Assembly (NCBI GenBank): GCA_964494205.1
Contig: CAZBRD010000001.1
Span: 434,001 to 498,000, forward strand
Direction: 5' to 3'
From: JBBTCX01 sp964494205
Lineage (GTDB): Bacteria; Planctomycetota; Phycisphaerae; UBA1845
DNA: 64,000 nt
The number at the start of each line of letters is the position of its first letter. The stretch's first letter is position 1. The position numbers and the translations under genes are program-made. This document shows, one piece after another, positions 41,304-50,354 of this stretch. A model generated the notes under the pieces. It searched no databases. It was not told the origin of the DNA and saw only the letters and a program-made list of their open reading frames with translations.

Positions 41304-41737
41304 TGTTAGTCTTTCACCCTCATTCTGAGAATGATTATGGCGCTGCCAATAGACGGAAATCGTTACCAAGCAATGGGTTCGTTGGACTTTAGTTGCATAC
41401 TCGTCAAGATCGGCAATTGGATTCTAGAGTGCTTGCAATCCAAGTGTAGCGTGCGTCCACATTGCATTAAGCATTTTTCTGGCTTCCGAAATCTCGGCCT
41501 CCGCTATGTTTGGATTGAAACTGCTCTAAGTGGCATTGTTTCGAGTCGATGTGACGTCGAAAAACGATTGTTGCCTGCAAGAATGGACTCATTGATTGCA
41601 TGAAGCGTGGCATACTGTGCCATAATACCGATCGAACGATCCACAAAATGAAAACGGGACCGCAATCACGGCCCCGTTTTTCTCAATTGTATTCAGCAGG
41701 CTACGTCTGCTGAGTTAATGCGATTCTCGCTCGCTCA
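41304..41737. other. Intergenic region between convergent genes
   Basis: These 434 bases include a bidirectional terminator at 41651-41680. A 90-codon frame at 41331-41603 has no clear ribosome-binding site or recognisable features, so I do not call it. Confidence 0.5.
41651..41680 (-). terminator. Bidirectional terminator
   Basis: A 12-bp stem (aaaacgggaccg with cggccccgtttt, a G-U pair on the minus strand) is flanked by A and T runs. It can serve the large minus-strand gene ending at 41738 and the small gene on the plus strand. Confidence 0.85.
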
Positions 41738-44700
41738 TCACGGAGGTGCACAGCCGCAGGGATTGGCTCCGGCGAACGCGTTGAGCACCTTGAGCAGGTC
41801 ATCGAGATTGATGATGCTGTTGGGTGTGCACGGCTCGGTCGCAGAACCGGATACGTCCGCATTGGGGCACGCTTCAAACGAGGTAAACCCGTTGATCGCA
41901 CACAGGATGTCGTCGAGACCAACGCCGCCCTGGCAGTCTGTGTTGCCGTACAAGGCGGGCAGCGACTCGCAGAATCCGCCCGAGCATCGATCGCACGTGC
42001 AGACATTCGAGTCCACGCAGGTCGCCGCAATCGAGCAAAGGAGGCAGGAATCGGGAATAGCGTCTGCGTTAACATCCGATTCAGTGCCGACCAAAATATC
42101 AAGCAGGTCGACGACCGAGTTCTCGTTGCAATCGGCCAGCGGTTCGTCGTAGGCTTGCAGGAAGAAATCGAAGTCGGCCAAGTCCGTCGCACCGTCCTGG
42201 TCGATGTCGCCAATCGCACAAGCGTGGTTCGGCGAATAGAGACCCGCTGCGTCGTAGCAAGCCCTGAACGCATTGAAGTCAGGAATGTTTACGAGGTTGT
42301 TGCCGTCGAAGTCGAACTCGGCGCGTCCCAGCGAATCGAGGAACGCGACAAGCTGGTCCTTTTCGATTTGCGTCAGGCCGTTGTAGGCAGTTGCTGCAGC
42401 AATTGCTTCACTGCCGGTCACGCCGTGGTGGGCGATGGCCTGGTCGATGCGCGATGCGAAAGTTCCACCGATGACTCTTCCGTCGTGTATCATCGGGTTG
42501 CGAACTCGCAAACCCCACAAGGCCGGCGTTCGAATTTCGGTCTGCATGGCATCGCCTTGGGCGATACCGTCTCCCAGCTGACCCATGTCGTGCAGCAGGT
42601 AGTCTGAATACGGTTTGATGACCTGATTAGCCAAGCCCGTTTCGTCGGCTGTACCGGTGACGAATCGTGCGATATGGCACTGCGCGCAACCGATGTTGTT
42701 GAAAATCGTTTCGCCAGCCATGCCGGACTTCGGCGTCTGCGGCGGCGGTGAAAGGAAACGCTGGAAGTCAGTCACGCGATCGATGAAGTGGAAACCTTCC
42801 CCATCGGGTCCATCTTCCGGATCGGGCACAGTGTCGCAAGTGGCGAGCAAGCCCGCATCGCCATTGGGCGCGTTTTCTTCCTCAAAGAGTCGATTGGTCA
42901 AGCCCATCTCGTTCAATGAGGCGTCGCCGGAGAAAGTCAACACGGTTGCGACCTGCGCCTTCCAGCCGAAGCGGCCAACACGTGTGCCGCCCATGGGGTC
43001 TTCAACCGGCGTCACCATGTGAGCACGGCCGCTGACCGATGCGGGCGGATTGTTCTGAGCTTCCGTCAGTTTCTCATCAGGAATGGCTTCTACCATGCCT
43101 GCTCCAAACGTTGAGGTTGTCATGCGCAGTGCAGTGACGTTGGCGATTTCCGGAATCTCCTCTGCACAGCCGCCGCTGATCGCTTGCGACTGCAAGAGTG
43201 AACCGCCGAGTGAAGCAAGTGGATCAAAGCCACCCTTTTCCTCGAGGCCAAAGCGAATCACTGCAATGGCTCCCGAGCCGCCATCGCCACCATGACTGTG
43301 GCAGTTAGCACAAGCGCGCTGATTGAAAATCGGACCAAGGCCATTGACCGTGGTCAAAAGCGTTCCGAATTTCACATGACCCTCGTCAAAGCGATCGAGT
43401 TCATCAGTGGTCAGGTTGCGAACGGGGTCGCCGGTTCGTGGTTGCAGAAGCAGGCTGCACGAGTCGGTGTTTTCATCGCAATAGAGCGAATCGTTGCAGG
43501 GGCGAACGCCTTCTTCGCATTGATTGGCTACGCATACTTCGGAACCATTGCAATACGCACCGTCATTGCAATCGCCGTTGTTAATGCACTCGATGCACGT
43601 GTCGGTGTTTTCGTCGCACGCTAGCGCGCCGCAGGGATCGCTGCCAGCTTGGCATGCGCCGTTCACGCAAGTTTCCGTGCCATTGCAGAAGAGCAGGTCG
43701 ATACAATCGGCGTCTGTCAAACAGTCGACGCAGGTATTGTTTGTTTCATTGCAAAGTTGGCCGGGACAAGGATCGCTTGAACTCAGCGCGGGCAGGACGT
43801 TGTCGTAGACAGCCGTGCCCGGTCCGAATTGACCGTCGACGCTGACCACCCCCAAGCCAATAACGTGTGTGCCAGGGCCGGCCAAAGCTTCCACATCAAC
43901 GATGAACGTGACGTTGGTCGCGGGATTGGCGTTGTCGATCGTGCCGCCTTCGGAATTGAGTCCGGTCGTTGGGCCGCCCAGGGTGCCGTCGGCATTCAGA
44001 CCAAAGAAAGTGTTGTCAATGCCGATGACCGGATAGTCCCATGCATCAGCGTCTGCACCGGTGTAACTGACCAGTGTGAATTGCAAGTTGCCGCCGCTGA
44101 GCAACACGCCCGACTGACTTGCCCAGGTAAATCCACCGGCGCCAGCATCGGCGCCGACGGCTGAGAGGTTGTTATTGAAAGTGATTGAACCAGCGACGGG
44201 AATGTTGCTCGCCCAACCGGTAGCACCGTTGAATCCGCCGTTGGTCACACCGTTGCCCGCGCCAACGCATACGCCGCCGGCGCACACTTCGGCGCCGTTG
44301 CAGAACAATCCGTCCTGGCAATTCGCGTCGCTTGAGCAGCCCGTGCAAACGTTGTCGACCTCGTTGCAAACCAAACCCTGTGGTACGCAGGGGTCTGTGC
44401 TTGGGGCGCACGCACCGGCTACGCATGTCTCCGCACCGTTGCAGAACTGTCCGTCATCGCAATCGCTGTTCACGATGCAATCGACGCAGGAGTCGTTGGC
44501 TTCGATGCAGAAATTGGCGCATGGGTTTGTGCCGCTTTGACAGGCGTTGGACACACATTGCTCGGGTCCGTTGCAGAACACGCCGTCATCGCATTCGGCG
44601 TTGTTGTTGCAAGTGGCAGGACAGAGCAGCTTCGAGACGAGGAAGTTATCGATGCCTGCTTCAAGCACGGAATCGTTGGGATTGTCAGAGGCGACAAACC

Positions 44701-46930
44701 GAACGCGAACGTTGGCTGTCGGTGCGACAAAGTCGCTAACCTTGAACGAGTGTGTCAGCCATTGACTGCCCGTGTCGCTGACCGAACTGACAGTGAACCA
44801 CGAGCTGCCGTTGTTTGAAACCTGGGTAACGAGGCTGTCCTGTGCGCCCGCGGCGCTCCAGAACGCCCATCGGGCATAAGAGATGATCGCATCGGCGCCA
44901 GACAAGTCGATAGCCGGTGATGTCAATGTCGTAGGGCCGCCGTCGACGTCATCGTTGTTGGCCACTGCATCGCTCGATTGTTGAGTGATGTAGCACATGG
45001 TTTGGTCTGTCGCCTGACCGAAGTCGTTCTCCGGTTGAGCGGCTGTCGTTCCTCCCGTGGGGAAGAACGTGCCGACTGGATTCACGCGCGCCCATGCGCC
45101 GCCGGTGACGCTGGGATCATTGGTAACAGTCCACCCGGCCTGAGCGGTCTCAAACTTGTCGTCAAAGATCACTTGAATGCCGAGCGTGGAGGTTGTGGTA
45201 TAGAAGTTGGCAGGAGCGCCCGCCGGGTCGGTGTGCGTTCCGCCGCCTGAGACGTCGGTCGAGACATAGTACCGAACCACTGACGTGCATGGGACAGCCG
45301 GAATGTTGACGAAATAGAGGTTCGCCATCTGCTGAGTCATCGTTGACTGCACGAACGGACCGCCATCAATCGAAACATATTGCTTGCCGGAACCGGGGAT
45401 CGGCGTTGAACCCGTGCCGGTGATCGACACGCGGAACGAAGTAGCTTGGTTGGGAACGAGTTGGCCCGGGAGCCCATCTGGATAGGAGAAGGTGAGGCTA
45501 ACCGGCGGAACGTTCATCCATACTTCGGTCCCTTCGCAAGTGCCGATGACCATGTCGGTCCAGCCGTCCTGGTTGATATCAAACAACGCGATGTCGTGCA
45601 CACCGGTGGGAGTCCATGGGGCCGCGCCGCCTTGTTCTTGAAGCGTAATGCTCGGCACGTTGCCGAGGTTGCGATAAAGGTGCATGCGACGATCGCAGCC
45701 TGGGATGTCGATATCGACGTCCGCTACGACCACGTCATTGAAACCGTCATTGTTGAGGTCGGCGATGTGTGAGTCTCCGCCGAAACCGTCGTCGCCGCCT
45801 GTTTCATAGGAAAAAACCTTGGTTTCGAAATCGGCTCTACCATCTGCGCCGTTACCCAGGTTCAGCATATACCCGTCTGCACCGTCGTCCGTAACGACCA
45901 TGTCGGGACGACCGTCGTTGTTGAGTTCGCCGACGGTGGTGTGGTAGGGGGCGTTGGCGTAAACGACATCGAGTGCGTTGAAAAAGCCTTCGTTGGCGGG
46001 ATTGTTGTAGCTGATGGAGACGCGCTGCGGAGTGTTCAGTGCCGAATCCTTGATGACGTCGAGCACGCCGTCGCCGTTCATGTCGACGATTTCGGCGGCC
46101 ATGCTGAACGCGGACAGGAGCATCGCGGAACTCATGCGTGTTTCGAGCGAATCTGTGAACACGCCCGAGCCGTTGTTGATGAACAGGCGATCGTTCACGT
46201 CGTCGGCTGCGTTTTCAGGGCTGCTTCCGCCGGCGCCTGCACTGTCATAGTCGCCGAAATAAAGATCGACATCGTTGTCGCCGTCGATATCACCGACTGC
46301 GAGCGAACAGAACCGCGGTGCAACCGCGTGCGGACTGGTGATGGTCATGATCTGCGGAAACCTGGTGTTCTCGAAGCGGAAGCCCTGCCATGCGCCGCTG
46401 ATTTCACCTTTGTTGATGTAGATTCTTGGGTGCGAAATGTGCTTGGGTTGACCTTCGCTGATGGTCGTGACGGTGATCAGATCTTTCCAGCCGTCGCCGT
46501 TGACGTCAGCAATCTGCACGTCGCGATTGTTGCAAGGAGTCAGGAAGCCCTGATCGCCCGGAACATCGCTATCGGTCGCATACAGCGAGGTGCGATCGAT
46601 GAGCACGCCGTTTTCATTCATGAAAAGAACGGCTGTCCTTCGCCCCGGCGTCGTAAACGCTTCTTTGCGAACGGAGACCAGATCGATGTCCCCATCCTGA
46701 TCCAAGTCTGCCCAGGCGTACTCTTTCTCGTCAACGTCGGATGCGCCGACGGAAGGATCGGAAGACAACCGAGTGGAAGTCTCATTGGTGAAAGTTACCC
46801 ATCCGCCGCTACCCGCTTCTGCACTTTGCTGGCTCGTGAAAAGCACACCATAAACCAGGATGATTAATGCAGTGAAATGAGTCTTACTAAAACGTAAAGA
46901 GTAGTCCCACGAAACAGAGGGCAGGTGCAT
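41738..46930 (-). CDS. FG-GAP / jelly-roll / di-haem peroxidase-like protein with dockerin-like tail
   Basis: The 1730-residue exported protein has a signal (about 1-40). At least seven FG-GAP/VCBS calcium-propeller repeats follow (about 45-475; DLDQDGDIDLV, DVNGDGWKDLI, DIDGDNDVDLY). A MAM/jelly-roll-like domain is at about 590-765, then CNG-ETC cysteine repeats (about 765-1160) interrupted at about 889-1052 by the NGGFNG module shared with the 15692 product. Residues about 1163-1535 match the di-haem oxidoreductase/peroxidase-like (DUF1111) family, with haem sites CANCH (1207-1211) and CAQCH (1415-1419). The tail has a dockerin-like pair (DFDGNNLVNIPDF, DIDQDGATDLADF) and a second cysteine-bearing pair (GVGLDDILCAINGF, SIINLDDLLKVLNAF). 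This family usually reduces peroxides or transfers electrons extracytoplasmically. The ATG has AAAGGAG eight bases upstream. Confidence 0.9.
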   Translation of the reverse strand: MHLPSVSWDYSLRFSKTHFTALIILVYGVLFTSQQSAEAGSGGWVTFTNETSTRLSSDPSVGASDVDEKEYAWADLDQDGDIDLVSVRKEAFTTPGRRTAVLFMNENGVLIDRTSLYATDSDVPGDQGFLTPCNNRDVQIADVNGDGWKDLITVTTISEGQPKHISHPRIYINKGEISGAWQGFRFENTRFPQIMTITSPHAVAPRFCSLAVGDIDGDNDVDLYFGDYDSAGAGGSSPENAADDVNDRLFINNGSGVFTDSLETRMSSAMLLSAFSMAAEIVDMNGDGVLDVIKDSALNTPQRVSISYNNPANEGFFNALDVVYANAPYHTTVGELNNDGRPDMVVTDDGADGYMLNLGNGADGRADFETKVFSYETGGDDGFGGDSHIADLNNDGFNDVVVADVDIDIPGCDRRMHLYRNLGNVPSITLQEQGGAAPWTPTGVHDIALFDINQDGWTDMVIGTCEGTEVWMNVPPVSLTFSYPDGLPGQLVPNQATSFRVSITGTGSTPIPGSGKQYVSIDGGPFVQSTMTQQMANLYFVNIPAVPCTSVVRYYVSTDVSGGGTHTDPAGAPANFYTTTSTLGIQVIFDDKFETAQAGWTVTNDPSVTGGAWARVNPVGTFFPTGGTTAAQPENDFGQATDQTMCYITQQSSDAVANNDDVDGGPTTLTSPAIDLSGADAIISYARWAFWSAAGAQDSLVTQVSNNGSSWFTVSSVSDTGSQWLTHSFKVSDFVAPTANVRVRFVASDNPNDSVLEAGIDNFLVSKLLCPATCNNNAECDDGVFCNGPEQCVSNACQSGTNPCANFCIEANDSCVDCIVNSDCDDGQFCNGAETCVAGACAPSTDPCVPQGLVCNEVDNVCTGCSSDANCQDGLFCNGAEVCAGGVCVGAGNGVTNGGFNGATGWASNIPVAGSITFNNNLSAVGADAGAGGFTWASQSGVLLSGGNLQFTLVSYTGADADAWDYPVIGIDNTFFGLNADGTLGGPTTGLNSEGGTIDNANPATNVTFIVDVEALAGPGTHVIGLGVVSVDGQFGPGTAVYDNVLPALSSSDPCPGQLCNETNNTCVDCLTDADCIDLLFCNGTETCVNGACQAGSDPCGALACDENTDTCIECINNGDCNDGAYCNGSEVCVANQCEEGVRPCNDSLYCDENTDSCSLLLQPRTGDPVRNLTTDELDRFDEGHVKFGTLLTTVNGLGPIFNQRACANCHSHGGDGGSGAIAVIRFGLEEKGGFDPLASLGGSLLQSQAISGGCAEEIPEIANVTALRMTTSTFGAGMVEAIPDEKLTEAQNNPPASVSGRAHMVTPVEDPMGGTRVGRFGWKAQVATVLTFSGDASLNEMGLTNRLFEEENAPNGDAGLLATCDTVPDPEDGPDGEGFHFIDRVTDFQRFLSPPPQTPKSGMAGETIFNNIGCAQCHIARFVTGTADETGLANQVIKPYSDYLLHDMGQLGDGIAQGDAMQTEIRTPALWGLRVRNPMIHDGRVIGGTFASRIDQAIAHHGVTGSEAIAAATAYNGLTQIEKDQLVAFLDSLGRAEFDFDGNNLVNIPDFNAFRACYDAAGLYSPNHACAIGDIDQDGATDLADFDFFLQAYDEPLADCNENSVVDLLDILVGTESDVNADAIPDSCLLCSIAATCVDSNVCTCDRCSGGFCESLPALYGNTDCQGGVGLDDILCAINGFTSFEACPNADVSGSATEPCTPNSIINLDDLLKVLNAFAGANPCGCAPP

Positions 46931-47012
46931 ACGAATAACTCCTTTGACAAAACCGGCGGGAGCAGCACGCCGACTCCTAGGCGCGCTGCACTGGACCCCA
47001 ATGGAAGCCGTT

Positions 47013-47042
47013 ATTATATCCCGCGTTGTGCTAGTTCCGCAA
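47013..47042 (-). promoter_or_regulatory. Putative sigma-70-type promoter for the FG-GAP/di-haem gene
   Basis: On the minus strand a perfect TATAAT (47018-47013) lies 18 bases after TTGCGG (47042-47037), about 83 bases before the start codon. The -35 box is weak. Confidence 0.4.
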
Positions 47043-47227
47043 TAAAATAGCCGATCTGCGACGATTGATGCGGGTGTGATTTCAACCCAGGGTGGCTGGC
47101 TTATGCCCGACCTACTCGAACATCATCATGAACTCGGTGTGCAAAATGACGCTGCGGTCCGCCTGGTAACCTCATCTCTTTGGCCATAGCCTCCGAGGAT
47201 TGCTTACTGCACCTTCGTAAAAAAGAA

Positions 47228-47265
47228 GCCGGCTGCGGGGATCTCAAATCCGCCGCAGCCAGCTG
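47228..47265 (-). terminator. Intrinsic terminator after the 47316 gene
   Basis: On the minus strand the stem agctggctgcgg pairs with ccgcagccggct (one G-U pair). An inner ggat/atcc pairing is also present, and the stem is followed by cttctttttt. Confidence 0.85.
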
Positions 47266-47315
47266 CAATCTTGTTTAAGTGAAAAGGGATTTATCGCCAA
47301 ATCACTTTATTTTCC

Positions 47316-50246
47316 TCACGGGCATGGCGGCGGGCACGGATAAGCGCCACCGCTGAATGCGTTGAGAATCCGAAGGATGTCGTCGATGTTGATGATCTGA
47401 TCCGGTGTACATGGGAAAAGGTCCAGATTCACGAATGTGCAGTTTACGAAGCTGCCAGAGAAGCCAGCCAACATGCACAGAATGTCATCAATATCAACCA
47501 TTCCGTCGACGTTCACATCGCCCCACAAAGCCGTTGTCGCAGGCGTTGCGGTTGTGAGAATTGTTCCGCATTCTTCCTGCACGAAATAGGTCGTCGGAGG
47601 TTGCATCATCGCGCTCGGAATAATCTCCGAACCTGTCACGTCGATCGTGCTCCAGACCGAAGGAAGCTGGAAGACCGGTGTCGTATCCAGCGAACCGTCC
47701 GCCTGCACGTACAGCATCAGGCACGAGATGCGCGGGTCATTGGGATCACCCGTGACCAGCAGCGCGACGGGGGCTGCACCTGCTGGTGGTTGTGCGGTAA
47801 TGTTGATCGACCGCGGTCCACCGACAGAAGTTGCCGGGGGTTCCGGAATCGGATCGCCGACGCAGAAGCCGGAGGCACAGGCGTCCGCTTCCGTGCAGAT
47901 ATCCAAATCGTTGCACGCGAAGCCGTCCGCTTCCTGATTGATTAAGCAAGATGTCACGCCGTCGCAGGTATCCGGGTGATCGCATTGTGATTCCATCGGA
48001 TCGCCGCAGGCAGTGCCAATCGTCTCATATCGCGGATCGCAGAAACTCATTCCGTCGCACGTATCGGGGTTATCGCATTCTGTGTCGGTTGAATCGCCGC
48101 AGAGCGTTCCCAATGGGCGCGCTGGGTGTGAACAGACGCCAACGCTGCACAGGTCGAAAGTGCATTCGTTGGCATCGTCGGTGCATGGCTCGCCATCGGG
48201 TTTGTTATTCGCTTCGCAGGCGCCCGCTCCGTTGCAGCTGTCCGGGCTCGTGCATTCACCTTCGGTTGCACTGCCGCAGTCGGTTCCTTTCGGAAGTGGA
48301 GTCCATGCGGTTGAATTCACGACCGGCAAGCAAATCTGGCACTCATTGGTCGGATCGAGTTGACCAGCCGTGTAGCATTGCCCGTCGATCAAACATCCAT
48401 CGTCAGCCGACGGCCGGATGTTGACCGTGATGGAGCCCGTGTTGTTGCTGAAACCTGCGACACGAATGTAGTACGTGTTGCCCGCGACGGCATTGAACGT
48501 GGCTGCCGAGAGCAGACCGATGGCTGAGTCATCATCGCACGCGAGTTCGGTACCGCCGCATGCATCATAGATGCTGAGCACGGTATCGTTTGAAGGTGTG
48601 AACGAACTTCCTACCGTCGTCACGAGAAGTTCAAGACTGCAAGTGGCATCGAACTTAAACCAGACGTCGTGATTCGAGTTCGGTCGACACGAAGCTTCTG
48701 CATCGTCCGGTTCGGTCGCGGAAGTATTCGAAAACCCGGTGTTTGTGCCTTCGGTAATCACGACCGCGGTCGTGCACTGCAGGTTGCAGTTTGGATCGGT
48801 GAGACCGACGCAGTTCCCTGCGCCGTCGCACATATCCATTCCAATTCCCGGTGAGCCGGTTCCTGTACACGGATTTCCGTCATCACAGACATCGGTGGTG
48901 TTCTGGTGCTGGCAGACGGTCATCGGATCCGGCCCTTCGACGCAGGTGTCGCTGGTGCACTGATTGCCATCGCCGCAATCTCGAGGACCGCCGCCGCCGC
49001 AAGTTCCGTTCGAGCATGTCTCACCGACGTTGCAGTTGAGATTGTCGTTGCAGGGAGTGCCATTGGCGACGTTGTTGTTCACGCATTGGCCCGCACCGTT
49101 ACAGGTATCGGGATCGGTGCACGAAGTATCGGATGAGTCCCCGCAGGCAGTGCCAGCCGATGAGTTTCGTGGAAGACAGGCGCCTGCACCGTCGCAACTG
49201 TCTGCCATGTCGCACTGCGGATGCGTGGGTGTCCCATTGCCGCATGCAAACCCGTTGGGACGCAAATTGGCCTGACACACGCCTGCCTGACAGGTGTCTG
49301 GCTGATCGCACTGCGTCGACGAGGAGCTTCCGCACGAGGAACCATTAGCAAGGTTTGTATGGGATACCGCACCCGTGGTGGTGTTGCAGGTATCGTTCGT
49401 GCAGGAGTTGTTATCGTTGATCGGCGTCAATGTACCGTTCGTTGGATTACAGCATTGGCCTGAGGGTGTGGTGTTCTGATTCGTGCAAGCACCTGTACCG
49501 ACGTTGCAGGAATCGACCGTACACGCGCTGCCGTCGTCGCAAGTCGCATTCGAGGTGCAGCGCACGTTGATTATTGCACCATCGAAAGTCAACGGAATCG
49601 GCAACTGGTCAGGTCCGCGGCGAAGGAACGAGTCATCCGTTCCGGGCACAATGTTGAGCTGGAATTGTCCAGATGATGAGGGCGACGCCACATAATAGAA
49701 CGCGGAAAGATACTTTGGCACTGTAACCACCGGACCATTAGCCTGTTGAACGGCAGCCACTGCACGTGGATTGGCCAGCGTGCAGATTCCACTTTCGCAA
49801 GTTGCCGATCCCGCGCAACTACCCGGTGTGCACGCCAGATTCTGAACACACTGTCCGTTGTCGAGTGATGAGAACACGGTAAAGTTGGGTGGCGGTCGAT
49901 AGATATAATCCGTTCGCGAATTGTCGATTTCGATTGTTGAGTTGAAGGAAACCGAACCTAGTGATCCACCGGTAGCGGAGCAAGGCATCGTGATTTGAAA
50001 ACCCTTTACGTTATCCGGTGCAGAGTCGTCGAGAAACACGTCGAAGATGATCTCTTCGCCTGAGTTAATGGTAACTGAAACCGGCATGCCCGGTGTCGTC
50101 AGGTTGGGATCACTCCCCTGGCGCACAAGGAACATTCGCGCGACGCCGAATGCATCGCTCGCTGAGAATAAGATTGCACAAACACAAAGACACAGCCAAC
50201 GCGGCTGCATGGCACACATCCAATTAGGCCCATTCTTTTTTTTCAT
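47316..50246 (-). CDS. Secreted cohesin-like / Cys-repeat / PPC-like / dockerin-like protein
   Basis: I start at ATG 50246 (976 residues) because AAGGAG lies eight bases upstream; the open frame extends to 50327. A signal peptide (about 1-34) precedes a cohesin-like domain (about 35-225, with VSVTINSGEEIIFDVFLDD and a SRTDYIY segment). Cysteine repeats follow (about 229-490), then a PPC-like beta-sandwich (about 490-608; HDVWFKFDATCS, DTVLSIYDACGG, YYIRVAG) and more cysteine repeats. The pre-dockerin module PRSINITAQ...VALLVTGDPNDP is at about 807-905. The dockerin-like end has DVNVDGMVDIDDILCMLAGF and QIINIDDILRILNAF and finishes PCPPPCP. No catalytic domain is visible, so it is probably a binding or scaffolding partner. 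It follows the trypsin-like gene by 108 bases on the same strand. Confidence 0.9.
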   Translation of the reverse strand: MKKKNGPNWMCAMQPRWLCLCVCAILFSASDAFGVARMFLVRQGSDPNLTTPGMPVSVTINSGEEIIFDVFLDDSAPDNVKGFQITMPCSATGGSLGSVSFNSTIEIDNSRTDYIYRPPPNFTVFSSLDNGQCVQNLACTPGSCAGSATCESGICTLANPRAVAAVQQANGPVVTVPKYLSAFYYVASPSSSGQFQLNIVPGTDDSFLRRGPDQLPIPLTFDGAIINVRCTSNATCDDGSACTVDSCNVGTGACTNQNTTPSGQCCNPTNGTLTPINDNNSCTNDTCNTTTGAVSHTNLANGSSCGSSSSTQCDQPDTCQAGVCQANLRPNGFACGNGTPTHPQCDMADSCDGAGACLPRNSSAGTACGDSSDTSCTDPDTCNGAGQCVNNNVANGTPCNDNLNCNVGETCSNGTCGGGGPRDCGDGNQCTSDTCVEGPDPMTVCQHQNTTDVCDDGNPCTGTGSPGIGMDMCDGAGNCVGLTDPNCNLQCTTAVVITEGTNTGFSNTSATEPDDAEASCRPNSNHDVWFKFDATCSLELLVTTVGSSFTPSNDTVLSIYDACGGTELACDDDSAIGLLSAATFNAVAGNTYYIRVAGFSNNTGSITVNIRPSADDGCLIDGQCYTAGQLDPTNECQICLPVVNSTAWTPLPKGTDCGSATEGECTSPDSCNGAGACEANNKPDGEPCTDDANECTFDLCSVGVCSHPARPLGTLCGDSTDTECDNPDTCDGMSFCDPRYETIGTACGDPMESQCDHPDTCDGVTSCLINQEADGFACNDLDICTEADACASGFCVGDPIPEPPATSVGGPRSINITAQPPAGAAPVALLVTGDPNDPRISCLMLYVQADGSLDTTPVFQLPSVWSTIDVTGSEIIPSAMMQPPTTYFVQEECGTILTTATPATTALWGDVNVDGMVDIDDILCMLAGFSGSFVNCTFVNLDLFPCTPDQIINIDDILRILNAFSGGAYPCPPPCP

Positions 50247-50324
50247 CCCCATCGCTCCTTCCGTGACTGCTTCCCAAAAAACGATTCCCGAGAAAAAACG
50301 ACCCGATTTCCAAGTCCAAACTAC

Positions 50325-50340
50325 CAAGCGCCTTCGCTTG
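50325..50340 (-). terminator. Weak hairpin between the trypsin-like and PPC genes
   Basis: A 6-bp stem, caagcg/cgcttg, with loop cctt lies between the 50355 stop and the next start. There is no T-run, so read-through into the next gene is plausible. Confidence 0.3.
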
Positions 50341-50354
50341 TATGAGATTGATCC

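Larger units (their letters stand above)
46931..47315. other. Intergenic region with promoter and terminator
   Basis: These 385 bases hold the putative promoter of the 46930 gene (47013-47042) and the terminator of the 47316 gene (47228-47265). No gene is credible here. Confidence 0.55.

Noticed and set aside
41331..41603. 90-codon frame in the gap between convergent genes
   Set aside because: No ribosome-binding site, signal or motif; it is short enough to arise by chance in AT-richer DNA.
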